Shown piece after piece: positions 45,056 through 53,455 of a DNA stretch of 64,000 nucleotides (positions are counted from its first letter, which is position 1; each line of letters begins with the position of its first letter). Source of the DNA: Gordonia phthalatica (GTDB lineage Bacteria > Actinomycetota > Actinomycetes > Mycobacteriales > Mycobacteriaceae); assembly GCF_001305675.1 (NCBI RefSeq), contig NZ_CP011853.1:1550001-1614000 (forward strand), read 5' to 3'. The notes below the pieces were generated by a model. It was not told where the DNA came from. It ran no database searches and worked only from the letters and a program-made list of their open reading frames with translations. Both the position numbers and the translations under genes were made by a program.

Positions 45056-47747
45056 GAAGCCCGCCGGACCCACTCCCGTCGAATCGATCGGACACCAGGA
45101 GACGAGGTCCAACATCCCGACCGCCGATGCGCAGGAGTTCTACGACGACGCGAGCGAGCAGGTGCAGCCGGTTCGCTATCCGCGCGACCCGGCACTCGAT
45201 CCCCAGCTCGTCTGGCGCGGCGCAGATGCGCAGGACAGCGAAGACCTCGTCGTCGACGCGCCGCCGATCTTCATCCAGGAGAAGATCGATCCACGCGTCC
45301 TCGTCGAGAACCTGCGTCGTACCGCAGCGAAGCCTGAGGACGAGCCCGAGCTCTCGCTGTTCGACAACTTCGACGGCCTCGACGAACTCTCCCAGGTCGA
45401 GTTCTACGAGCACCGGGCCAATTGGTCGAACCGCATGATCCTCGGCGACTCGCTGCAGGCGATGGCGTCCCTCGCTGAGCGCGAGTCGCTGCGCGGCAAG
45501 GTACAGATGGTCTACATCGACCCGCCCTACGGCATCAAGTTCAACTCGAACTGGCAGGTGTCGGCGCGGAAGCGGGATGTGAAGGACGGGAAGCTGGAGC
45601 ATGCCGCGCGAGAGGCGGAGCAGATCAAGGCTTTCCGTGACACGTGGGCTGACGGGATCCACACGTATCTGTCGTATCTGCGGGACCGTCTTGTCGCTGC
45701 GCGTGACCTGCTGACCGAGAGCGGGTCGTGTTTCGTTCAGATTGGCGACGAGAACGTGCATGTCGTGCGGTCGCTGATGGATGAGGTGTTTGGGGCGGAG
45801 AATTTCGTCAGCCAGATCGTGTTCAGGAAGAAGCTGATGCCGCTCGGGTCAAAAACCCTTGAGCGAATGCATGATCACATCGTTTGGTTCGCGCGGGCCA
45901 AGGATGCGCTGAAGTACCGGCAGATGTACTTGCCAACGACCCCTGATCGAAATGGTCGCTGGACGGGTGTTGAAGACGCAAGCGGGAATCGACGAGGGTT
46001 GACTACGGAAGAGCGGCGAGACCCAGCCAATCTGGGGCAGGGATTGCGAATTTTTGGAACTATCTCTCAATGGGCTCCGTCGTATTCCGAGACGAATGTC
46101 TTCGATTTTGACTTTGGTGGCGTGACCTATCGACCTTCACGTGGGCAATGCTGGGTCACGTCACCTGAGAAGATGACTGCGCTTGCGCAAGTCGACCGGC
46201 TGTTCGTCGAAGGTGATAGCCCGAGGTTTATTAGCTACCACGATGACTTTCCATTCAAGAAGCTCACGAATCCTTGGTTCGATACTGCTCCCGCCAGCGG
46301 GCCCACATATGTAGTGCAAACTAGCCTTAAGCCGATTGAACGGTGCATTTTGATGGCAACCGACCCAGGCGACCTCGTCCTCGACCCGACCTGCGGCTCC
46401 GGCACCACAGCCTACGTCGCCGAACAATGGGGGCGCCGCTGGATCACGATGGACACCTCTCGTGTGGCATTCGCTCTCGCTCGCCAGCGCTTGATGGGCG
46501 CCAAGTACCCCTATTACCTGATCTCCGACACTCCGGAAGGAAAGGCGAAGGAGGCAGAGGTCTCGGGCGTCCCGCACGATCCGGACCTGCCGACGGGCGG
46601 CGACATCCGTCACGGTTTCGTCTACGAGCGGGTCCAGCACATCACCCTGAAGTCGATCGCGAACAACCCCGACATCGTCGAGGGGATGAGTCGCGAGGAG
46701 ATCGATGCGGCGATCAAGCGGCACGCCGATTTCGAGTACCTCTACGACAAGCCGTACGAGGACAAGAAGAAGGTCCGAGTCTCTGGTCCGTTCACAGTCG
46801 AGAGTCTGTCGCCCTACCGCTCGGTGAGCTTCGATCCCGACGTGCAGCACGAGGCCGGGGAATCGATCTCCGAGGCCACCGGCGAGAGCGATCCCGAGGG
46901 GCCGGGTTTCGAGCGGTCGATCTTCGACAACCTCGCGCAGGCCGGCATCCAGAACGGTCGTCGTTCCGAGCGCATCGAGTTCGCGGCGCTTAACGAGCAC
47001 GCTGGTGAGTACGTCCAGGCGATCGCCGACACCCGCGAAGCTGATGACGGCACAGCGATGAGCGTCGCACTGGCGCTCGGCCCGCAGTACGGCACCGTCG
47101 ACGCGCGCTTCATCAAGGCCGCCGCAAAGGAAGCGCTCGCCAATCCCGACGTCGACATGCTCTGCGTCCTGGCTTTCGCCTTCGACCCGCAGGCGACGTC
47201 GGCCACGACAGAAGACGGCGTGACCGTCGACGCGTCGGACGAGGGCTTCGCGGAGGTCGCGGGGGAGCGAAAGCTCGGTCGGCTTCCCGTTCTGCTGGTC
47301 CGGATGAACGCCGATCTGCTGATGGGCGAGGACCTCAAGAAGACCGGCGCAGGCAACCTCTTCACGGTCTTCGGCGAGCCGGACATCGTGATTCGCGACT
47401 CCGAGGGCGGCCAGTTGATTGTCGATCTGCTCGGCGTCGACGTCTACGACCCGACCAAGGGTGAGGTGCGCAGTAAGGACACCGGCCAGATCGCGCTGTG
47501 GATGATCGATACCGACTACAACGGTGAGTCGTTCTTCGTCCGACACTGCTACTTCACCGGCGGCAACGACCCGTACAAGAAGCTGAAGACGTCGCTGAAG
47601 GCTGACATCGACGCGGACGCCTGGGCGTCGCTGTACCGCACGGAGTCTCGCCCGTTCGCACGGCCGTCGACCGGACGCATCGCGGTGAAGGTCATCAATG
47701 ATTACGGTGACGAGGTGACCAAGGTGTTCGATGTTCAGCCGTCGTAG
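45042..47747 (+). CDS. mod: Type III-like DNA methyltransferase Mod
   Basis: This 901-residue beta-class amino-methyltransferase methylates adenine (or the N4 of cytosine) in a specific site. Motif IV is YIDPPYGIKFN, the target-recognition region lies at about residues 265-435, and motif I is LDPTCGSGTTAYVAEQWGRRW. The C-terminal 400 residues (VYERVQHITLKSIANN onwards) are typical of Mod subunits paired with this Res family. GTG 45042 overlaps the res stop by 14 bases. The reading frame is intact although res is broken. The recognition segment is AT-richer than the rest. Confidence 0.9.
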   Translation: MARTRKPAGPTPVESIGHQETRSNIPTADAQEFYDDASEQVQPVRYPRDPALDPQLVWRGADAQDSEDLVVDAPPIFIQEKIDPRVLVENLRRTAAKPEDEPELSLFDNFDGLDELSQVEFYEHRANWSNRMILGDSLQAMASLAERESLRGKVQMVYIDPPYGIKFNSNWQVSARKRDVKDGKLEHAAREAEQIKAFRDTWADGIHTYLSYLRDRLVAARDLLTESGSCFVQIGDENVHVVRSLMDEVFGAENFVSQIVFRKKLMPLGSKTLERMHDHIVWFARAKDALKYRQMYLPTTPDRNGRWTGVEDASGNRRGLTTEERRDPANLGQGLRIFGTISQWAPSYSETNVFDFDFGGVTYRPSRGQCWVTSPEKMTALAQVDRLFVEGDSPRFISYHDDFPFKKLTNPWFDTAPASGPTYVVQTSLKPIERCILMATDPGDLVLDPTCGSGTTAYVAEQWGRRWITMDTSRVAFALARQRLMGAKYPYYLISDTPEGKAKEAEVSGVPHDPDLPTGGDIRHGFVYERVQHITLKSIANNPDIVEGMSREEIDAAIKRHADFEYLYDKPYEDKKKVRVSGPFTVESLSPYRSVSFDPDVQHEAGESISEATGESDPEGPGFERSIFDNLAQAGIQNGRRSERIEFAALNEHAGEYVQAIADTREADDGTAMSVALALGPQYGTVDARFIKAAAKEALANPDVDMLCVLAFAFDPQATSATTEDGVTVDASDEGFAEVAGERKLGRLPVLLVRMNADLLMGEDLKKTGAGNLFTVFGEPDIVIRDSEGGQLIVDLLGVDVYDPTKGEVRSKDTGQIALWMIDTDYNGESFFVRHCYFTGGNDPYKKLKTSLKADIDADAWASLYRTESRPFARPSTGRIAVKVINDYGDEVTKVFDVQPS

Positions 47748-48017
47748 GGAGTCGATCGTCGTCGAAGTAGCGAGGAACGATGACGCGGAGTGATCGGGAA
47801 GAGCTGAGGCATCGACGATCCAAGACGTCGACTTTGACGTCGATGAGGTGCTGATCGGCGGCGTTTGCGACACGGAGGCGGATGCTGAAGACGATGCCGA
47901 GTGGGCGGAGTCGGCCGCAGATCGGCGAGCATGAGCCTTGTTGACACGCTTGCGTCGACCCTGTCGGCCGACTCCGTAAGCTGAGAGCAGCAGAGGGATT
48001 CGAGTCGAGGGGGAGGC

Positions 48018-48752
48018 GTGAGCGAGGAGTATCCAATCGATCCTGCGCGTTTCGCGGAAGCGCTTCGCGAGCAGCGTCGGATGAAGCTCAAGGGAGGCCT
48101 GTACCACCTGAATCAGATCCTGATGGCGTACAACAGCAACCGGATCGAAGGCGGTCGGCTCGACGAGGACCAGACCCGCTACATCTACGAGACCCGCACG
48201 GTCAGCGGCGACGCGGTGCCCGTCGACGACGTGGTCGAGACCGCCAATAGCTTTGAACTGTTCGACACCATTGTCGATCAATACGATCAGCCGTTGTCCG
48301 CAACGATCTTGAAGTCGTACCACCGGATTCTGAAGACTGGGACAGCGCAAGCACGTGCAGACTGGTTCGCGGTCGGCGATTGGAAGCGCGTTCCCAACGC
48401 GGTGGGCGACCGTACGACGGTCCGCCCTGAGGACGTCGGAGCTGCAATCGAGAGTCTGCTCAGCGATACGTCCGAGCCCGGGTCCATGACCTTCGACGAG
48501 ATCGTCGACTTTCATCATCGCTTCGAGATCATCCATCCGTTCCAGGACGGCAACGGCCGCGTCGGCCGGATAGTGCTGTTTCAGCAGTGTCTGCAGAACG
48601 GGATCATGCCGTTCGTCGTACTCGACTCGCATAAGGAGTTCTATTACCGCGGGCTTGCGCAGTACGAGGACGAGCCGGGCTTCCTGCGCGACACGTTCCG
48701 TGCCTTCCAGGACTCCTATTACCAGCGCTTCGCTGAGTTCGTCCCGAGGTAG
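48018..48752 (+). CDS. Fic domain protein, self-inhibited class II type
   Basis: This 244-residue protein transfers AMP (or another nucleotide moiety) to target proteins. The catalytic motif HPFQDGNGRVGR covers residues 173-184. The inhibitory motif SNRIEG (S40, E44, G45) precedes the Fic core, the class II arrangement in which the same chain blocks its active site. GTG 48018 is preceded by GGGGGAGG. It ends the island. The 270 bases between mod and this gene hold no clear gene, only an inverted GACGTCGA/TGACGTC. Confidence 0.9.
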   Translation: MSEEYPIDPARFAEALREQRRMKLKGGLYHLNQILMAYNSNRIEGGRLDEDQTRYIYETRTVSGDAVPVDDVVETANSFELFDTIVDQYDQPLSATILKSYHRILKTGTAQARADWFAVGDWKRVPNAVGDRTTVRPEDVGAAIESLLSDTSEPGSMTFDEIVDFHHRFEIIHPFQDGNGRVGRIVLFQQCLQNGIMPFVVLDSHKEFYYRGLAQYEDEPGFLRDTFRAFQDSYYQRFAEFVPR

Positions 48753-48768
48753 CGGGCCGCGTCCGAAG

Positions 48769-48854
48769 CATCCGCGTAACTACCCGTCAGAAGCTGGATT
48801 CAGAACACAGCTTCTGACGGCGAACTACGCGGATCTCGGCGAACTACGCGGATA
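48769..48854. repeat. Nested palindromic repeat, copy D (right flank of island)
   Basis: Bases 48769-48833 repeat copy A (41391-41455) in the same orientation with only about two internal differences that I can see. The stem is CCGTCAGAAGCTG (48784-48796) / CAGCTTCTGACGG (48808-48820). A second right half-arm, GAACTACGCGGAT, follows at 48841-48853. Confidence 0.85.
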
Positions 48855-48907
48855 CGGCGGAGAGCGGGCGCGCTGCAGGAAACGCGGGGTCCAGTAAAGT
48901 CGAAGGC

Positions 48908-49666
48908 GTGACTTCACGAGCAGATGGCAGGGCCGACGACGAACTCCGGCCGATCAAGTTCACCCGCGGTTTCACCTCGCACCCGGCAGGGTCGGTGCTG
49001 GTGGAGTTCGGGAACACGCGCGTCATGTGCACCGCATCCGTCACCGAGGGCGTGCCCTCGTGGCGGCGCGGATCGGGCCTGGGCTGGCTCACCGCCGAGT
49101 ACTCGATGCTCCCCGCGGCGACGCACGAGCGTTCCAAGCGTGAATCGGTCCGAGGCAAGATCGGTGGACGTACCCACGAGATCAGCCGCCTGATCGGCCG
49201 CTCGCTCCGCGCGTGCATCGACCTCGCCGCTCTCGGCGAGAACACCATCGCCATCGACTGCGACGTCCTGCAGGCCGACGGCGGCACCCGCACCGCCGCG
49301 ATCAGCGGCTCGTACGTCGCGCTGGCCGACGCCGTCACCTACCTCGCGGCCCGCGGCAAGCTCGCCGACCCGCAGCCGCTGTCGTGCATCATCGCCGCGA
49401 TCAGCGTCGGCGTGGTCGACGGCCGCGTCCGCGTCGACCTCCCGTACGAGGAGGACTCGCGCGCCGAGGTCGACATGAACGTCGTCGCCACCGACGCGGG
49501 CACCCTCGTCGAGATCCAGGGCACCGGCGAAGGCGCCACCTTCCCGCGCGCGACCCTCGACAAGATGCTCGACGTCGCCACCGCCAGCATCGAGAAGATC
49601 GTCGAGGCGCAGCGCGAGGTCCTCGCGCAGCCGTACCCGGGCGAGCTTCCCGGCGCCGACAAGTGA
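48908..49666 (+). CDS. rph: Ribonuclease PH
   Basis: This 252-residue phosphorolytic 3'-5' exoribonuclease trims tRNA 3' ends. The conserved SVLVEFGNTRVMC, RIGGRTHEISRLIGRSLR-like and DCDVLQADGGTRTAAI blocks are intact. GTG 48908 has TAAAGT (48895-48900) 7 bases ahead, the leaderless pattern. It begins about 55 bases after the right repeat of the island, so its promoter is intact downstream of the insertion. Confidence 0.96.
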   Translation: MTSRADGRADDELRPIKFTRGFTSHPAGSVLVEFGNTRVMCTASVTEGVPSWRRGSGLGWLTAEYSMLPAATHERSKRESVRGKIGGRTHEISRLIGRSLRACIDLAALGENTIAIDCDVLQADGGTRTAAISGSYVALADAVTYLAARGKLADPQPLSCIIAAISVGVVDGRVRVDLPYEEDSRAEVDMNVVATDAGTLVEIQGTGEGATFPRATLDKMLDVATASIEKIVEAQREVLAQPYPGELPGADK

Positions 49667-50280
49667 CCGCGAAGATTCTTCTGGCGTCCAACAACGCCAA
49701 GAAGCTCGGCGAACTGCGACGCGTCGTCGAAGCGGCCGGGATCACCGGGCTCGAGGTGCTCGGCCTCGCCGACGTGGAGCCGTACCCGGAGCCCGTCGAA
49801 GACGGCGCGACCTTCGAGGACAACGCGCTCATCAAAGCGCGGGTCGCGGCTGCGAAGTCGGGCCTGCCGTCGCTGGCCGACGACTCCGGCCTGGCGGTCG
49901 ACGCGCTCAACGGCATGCCGGGCGTCCTGTCCGCGCGGTGGAGCGGCGGCAAGGGCGACGCGGCGAACAACGGACTGCTGCTCGCGCAGCTCGGCGACGT
50001 CCCCGACGAACGACGCGGAGCGGCCTTCGTCTCGGTGTGCGCCCTGGTGCTTCCGGACGGCACCGAGACCGTGGTGCGCGGCGAGTGGCGCGGCACCGTC
50101 GTCCGCGAGGAACGCGGCGCGAACGGCTTCGGCTACGACCCGCTGTTCATCCCGGACGACGAGGTGGCCGCCGGTCGCAGCTCGGCGGAACTGACCGCGG
50201 AGGAGAAGGATTCACTCAGCCATCGCGGCAAGGCGCTCGCGCAGTTGGTTCCCGCGCTGCGGGAGCTCGCTGCGGGGTAG
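49663..50280 (+). CDS. rdgB: Non-canonical purine NTP pyrophosphatase (RdgB/HAM1)
   Basis: This 205-residue enzyme removes ITP, dITP and XTP from the nucleotide pool. LASNNAKKLGELRRV, ADDSGLAVDALNGMPGVLSARW and GFGYDPLFIP are the family blocks. GTG 49663 overlaps the rph stop (GTGA), so the two are co-translated. Confidence 0.95.
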   Translation: MTAKILLASNNAKKLGELRRVVEAAGITGLEVLGLADVEPYPEPVEDGATFEDNALIKARVAAAKSGLPSLADDSGLAVDALNGMPGVLSARWSGGKGDAANNGLLLAQLGDVPDERRGAAFVSVCALVLPDGTETVVRGEWRGTVVREERGANGFGYDPLFIPDDEVAAGRSSAELTAEEKDSLSHRGKALAQLVPALRELAAG

Positions 50281-50296
50281 GGGCAGCGGAGTCGGC

Positions 50297-50330
50297 GGGG
50301 TTTCGACTCGCTTCGCTCGCTCAACCAGCG
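50297..50330. repeat. TTTCGACTCGCTTCGCTCGCTCAACCAG-type intergenic repeat
   Basis: GGGGTTTCGACTCGCTTCGC followed by TCGCTCAACCAGCGG belongs to the TTTCGA...CTCGCT...CAACCA class of short palindromic sequences common between genes of Gordonia, Rhodococcus and other actinobacteria (from memory). One copy, just before the rdgB terminator. Confidence 0.5.
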
Positions 50331-50334
50331 GAAA

Positions 50335-50372
50335 GAGAACGTCCCCCTCGAGGAATCGAGGGGGACGTTCTC
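50335..50372. terminator. Bidirectional terminator between rdgB and DUF3817
   Basis: A perfect 17-bp stem, GAGAACGTCCCCCTCGA (50335-50351) with its complement (50356-50372), closes a GGAA loop and is followed by CTTTTGC. It separates convergent genes and can serve both. Confidence 0.9.
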
Positions 50373-50387
50373 CTTTTGCAGGTGCGC

Positions 50388-50777
50388 CTACTTGTCCAGG
50401 GCGAACTCCGCCTTCACCTCGCGGGTGCGGATGTGCTCGAACCAGAACGAGAGGAACGGGATGGTGCCGGCGAGTGCCGTCAGCACCAGTTTGCCGAGCG
50501 GCCAGCGGACCTTGATCGAGAGGTCGACGGTGCAGATCAGGTAGACGAAGTAGATCCAGCCGTGAGCGATGCCGACCCAGCCGAAACCCTCGACGTCGAA
50601 GCCGTACTTCGCGACCATCTCCGCCACCAGGAGCAGCAGCCACACACCGGTGATCCACGCGAGCAGGCGGTAGCGGAACAGGGCGCTGCGGATCTGGGGG
50701 AGGGTCGCCGTGACGGTGCCGTCCTTCTTGGCGTCGTCGGTCGGCTTGGCGGTCTCGGTCACGTCGGAGTCCTTCAT
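50388..50777 (-). CDS. DUF3817 membrane protein, second copy
   Basis: This 129-residue protein has a polar N-terminus of about 30 residues, then three hydrophobic segments (ITGVWLLLLVAEMVA, IAHGWIYFVYLICTV, LVLTALAGTIPFLSFWFE). It equals Rv1342c in position. It is a paralogue of the protein at 27206-27571 (shared MVAKYG/IVKYG and PFLSFWFE/PFFSVWFE). ATG overlaps the upstream stop. Confidence 0.88.
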   Translation of the reverse strand: MKDSDVTETAKPTDDAKKDGTVTATLPQIRSALFRYRLLAWITGVWLLLLVAEMVAKYGFDVEGFGWVGIAHGWIYFVYLICTVDLSIKVRWPLGKLVLTALAGTIPFLSFWFEHIRTREVKAEFALDK

Positions 50778-51172
50778 CAGTCGTGCGTGGGGTGCTTGTG
50801 GAGGTCGGCCAGATACCTGTTGTACGCGGCGGCCTCGTCGTCGGGGGCGGCGTCGACGATCGCCGACACCGACGGGTCCGCAGCGGTCGGCCGCGGCGGC
50901 AGAACGCCTTCGGGGATCTCGGTCGGCTCAGCCGATCGCTCGGCGTCGGGATCGGCCTCCATCACCACGAAGCGGCGGTAGGCGTAGATCACGGCGACGG
51001 CGAACGCCGGCCACTGCAGCGCATATCCGAGGTTCTGTCCGGTGCCGGATGAGGATTCGAAACGATCCCACTGCCACCAGGCCAGCAGCAGGCAGGTCAC
51101 CGCAGCCACGACCACCAGCGCGATCAGCGCGGGGCGGTGGCGACGAGCCGAGGTCGAAGGGGTGTGGTCCAC
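50777..51172 (-). CDS. LprD-like membrane-anchored protein
   Basis: This 131-residue protein has two hydrophobic segments (ALIALVVVAAVTCLLLAWWQWDRF and YALQWPAFAVAVIYAYRRF) and an acidic C-terminus. It occupies the place of Rv1343c (lprD), though no lipobox Cys is visible. Function is unknown. GTG 51172 is chosen because TACCGT lies 7 bases ahead; GTG 51214 would add 14 residues and lacks a promoter or ribosome site. It shares an operon with DUF3817. Confidence 0.78.
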   Translation of the reverse strand: MDHTPSTSARRHRPALIALVVVAAVTCLLLAWWQWDRFESSSGTGQNLGYALQWPAFAVAVIYAYRRFVVMEADPDAERSAEPTEIPEGVLPPRPTAADPSVSAIVDAAPDDEAAAYNRYLADLHKHPTHD

Positions 51173-51257
51173 GTAATCGACGGTACCCGGTCTTTCAGCG
51201 TTCCCCGAGTCCACGACGGTGCCGGAGATGTGCGCTTGGCCACGAGTCTGCTACAAA

Positions 51258-51276
51258 TAAGCTAAGCCTAAACTTA
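51258..51276 (+). promoter_or_regulatory. IdeR/DtxR iron box
   Basis: TAAGCTAAGCCTAAACTTA matches about 14 of 19 positions of the DtxR/IdeR consensus (TWAGGTTAGSCTAACCTWA) and lies 33 bases before the siderophore-interacting protein. TAAACT inside it (51269-51274) could be the -10 box, so iron-bound repressor would block transcription. Confidence 0.75.
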
Positions 51277-51308
51277 GATCAGGGCGCGAGACCGACGATG
51301 GGACAGAG

Positions 51309-52085
51309 ATGGGCAAGGGATTCCAGGGAGCGATGCTCCGCGCGCTGGGCGCCAAGAACCACCCGGCAACCGTGACGAGCATCCGATGGATCACCGACCA
51401 CATGGTGCGCATCGACTTCCAGTGCGACGGCATCCTGCACCAAGCGGGCGAGAAGCCGTCCGCCTGGATCCGCGCGTGGTTCCCCGATCTGACGCACCCG
51501 TCGAAGATGCATCAGCGCGGCTACACGCTGCTCGACGCGGATCCGGCCGCCGGGACGTTCGGCCTCGCCTTCCTCGTTCACGACCCGGCCGGCCCGGCCT
51601 CGACCTGGGCGCGCTCGGCGGAGGTGGGCGACGAGCTGCTGATGACGAGGCTCGGCGGCGACGGGCACGACGTCGCCACGGCCGAGGACAGCCCCCGCGG
51701 CTACCTGCTGATGGGCGACGTCGCCTCGTGGCCGGCATTCACGACGCTCATCGACGCGATCCCGGTCGGTGTCCCGGTGCGCGTGGTGATCGAGCACAGC
51801 AACGACGACGACCGCGTCCTTCCGCTGCCGACCCGTGACGGACTCGTCGTCGACTGGGTGCGGTCCACGCCGGACCGCCGTGCACTGGTCGACGCGATCG
51901 ACGCAGCCGACGACTACCGCGGATGGCACACCTGGGTGACCGCGGAGAGCAAGGCGACCAGGCTCGCCAAGAAGCGGCTGGCCCAGGAGCACGCGCAGAG
52001 CAAGTCGACCATGCACACCCAGGCCTACTGGATGGCCGGCCGAGCGATGGGGCGGACCGCAGAGCCGGAGTCGCAGCGCGTCTAA
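51309..52085 (+). CDS. Siderophore-interacting protein (ferric-siderophore reductase)
   Basis: This 258-residue flavoprotein of the SIP/ViuB family releases iron from imported ferric siderophores by reduction. The FAD-binding part includes QRGYTLLDADPAAGTFGLAF and HDPAGPASTWARSAEVGD, and the NAD(P)H part has YLLMGDVASWPAF. An iron box lies directly upstream, so expression is expected under iron limitation. Its stop overlaps the convergent histidine kinase stop by 4 bases. Confidence 0.9.
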   Translation: MGKGFQGAMLRALGAKNHPATVTSIRWITDHMVRIDFQCDGILHQAGEKPSAWIRAWFPDLTHPSKMHQRGYTLLDADPAAGTFGLAFLVHDPAGPASTWARSAEVGDELLMTRLGGDGHDVATAEDSPRGYLLMGDVASWPAFTTLIDAIPVGVPVRVVIEHSNDDDRVLPLPTRDGLVVDWVRSTPDRRALVDAIDAADDYRGWHTWVTAESKATRLAKKRLAQEHAQSKSTMHTQAYWMAGRAMGRTAEPESQRV

Positions 52086-53455
52086 GCGGTGTCGGTCGCA
52101 AACGTCGCCACGAAACGGGTGACCTCGCCGTCTCGCACGTAGACGACGTCGCCGCCGAGCAGACGAGCATTCTCCCGAGCGATCGCCAGTCCGATTCCCG
52201 CACCTCCCGTCCGAGTGCGTGCGTCCGACGCCTTGTACATGCGCTCGAAGATGTGCGGGAGATGGTCGGGCGTGACGCCGTCTCCGTGGTCGGTCACGGT
52301 CACCGAGAGCGCATCGGATGAGCGGGCGACGTCCACGCTCACCGGTTCGCCGCCGTGCCGCAGCGCGTTGCCGACGAGGTTCGTCACGACGGCGACCAGC
52401 CGTCGTCGGTCGGTAGGGAACGTCGTGACGTCGCCCATGGTGAGCGGAACTCGCTCCCAGCCGCGCTGACGGAGCGCGGCCGCCAGCACCTCCGCGACGT
52501 CGATCTCCTCGACGTGGATCTCCGCGGTCCCCGCATCGCGGCGCGCCATCTCGAGCAGATCGTCGACCAGCGCGGACAAGGACGTGACCTCCGTGCCGAC
52601 CAATCTGGCGGCCCGGCCGCGGACCCCGGCGTCGTCGGCCAACTCCTCTTCGAGGACTTCGGCGGCGGGCACCAGCGCGGCCAGCGGGGAACGGAGTTCG
52701 TGAGAGACGTCGGACGCGAAGCGCTGCGCCCGCTGCTCCTGTTCGCGCAGCACTGCGAGGGAGCGGTCGTGCTTGTCCAGCATGTCGTTGAAGGTGACGG
52801 TGAGGTCGTGCAGTTCGCGGATGTCGGTGTCGGGCATGCGGACCGCGCGGTCGCCGCCGGCGACCGCGCCCGCCGTCCGCGTCACGCGGCGCAACGGCTG
52901 CAGAACCGATCGCATGACGAGCAGACCCGCGAGAAGACCGATGGCGGCGGCGATCGCCACCGCAACGACGACCAGCCGGGTGAGGTGCGCGATGCGCGCG
53001 GAGACCTCGCCGAGGGATCGGACGACGAACACCGACTCGCCGTCGCCCTGCTGCGGTTGATAACCGATGGCGACGCGACCGTCCGAGATCCGGGAGAAGC
53101 GGTACAGGGCGGTGGTGCGTTCGACGGCGTCGCGGATGTCGGTCGGGATGGCGGAGGCCGCACCGACCGGATCGCGGACCACGCGGCCGTCGACGACGAT
53201 GATCGCGTCGACCGGATACTGCGCGTACCGTGTCGTGGCATCGGGCGTCGTGCCGCCGGACGGGGCTCCCATCCCGCGCGCCGCAGCCATCTCCTGCTCG
53301 AAGGTGTCGAGCGCCTGGTCCTGCGCGTCCTGGTACGCCCACGACCGCGCGGTGATCGCCAACGCTGCACCGACACCGCCCGCAGTCATCGCGACGACGA
53401 GGACGATGCCGAGCAGGACTCGCAGCTTCAGGCTGGAGCGGACGCGGGTGATCAC
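52082..53455 (-). CDS. Membrane sensor histidine kinase
   Basis: This 457-residue kinase has two membrane helices (about 10-33 and 160-182) around an extracytoplasmic domain of some 125 residues, then HAMP (about 183-235), HisKA with H252 in FASDVSHELRSPL, and HATPase (VTNLVGNALRHGG, DHGDGVTPDHLPHIFERMY, TGGAGIGLAIARENARL). The signal is unknown. GTG 53455 overlaps the response regulator stop. Confidence 0.92.
   Translation of the reverse strand: MITRVRSSLKLRVLLGIVLVVAMTAGGVGAALAITARSWAYQDAQDQALDTFEQEMAAARGMGAPSGGTTPDATTRYAQYPVDAIIVVDGRVVRDPVGAASAIPTDIRDAVERTTALYRFSRISDGRVAIGYQPQQGDGESVFVVRSLGEVSARIAHLTRLVVVAVAIAAAIGLLAGLLVMRSVLQPLRRVTRTAGAVAGGDRAVRMPDTDIRELHDLTVTFNDMLDKHDRSLAVLREQEQRAQRFASDVSHELRSPLAALVPAAEVLEEELADDAGVRGRAARLVGTEVTSLSALVDDLLEMARRDAGTAEIHVEEIDVAEVLAAALRQRGWERVPLTMGDVTTFPTDRRRLVAVVTNLVGNALRHGGEPVSVDVARSSDALSVTVTDHGDGVTPDHLPHIFERMYKASDARTRTGGAGIGLAIARENARLLGGDVVYVRDGEVTRFVATFATDTA

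Noticed and set aside
41327..48860. Prophage or integrative element
   Set aside because: No integrase, excisionase, structural phage or conjugation gene and no tRNA edge is visible.
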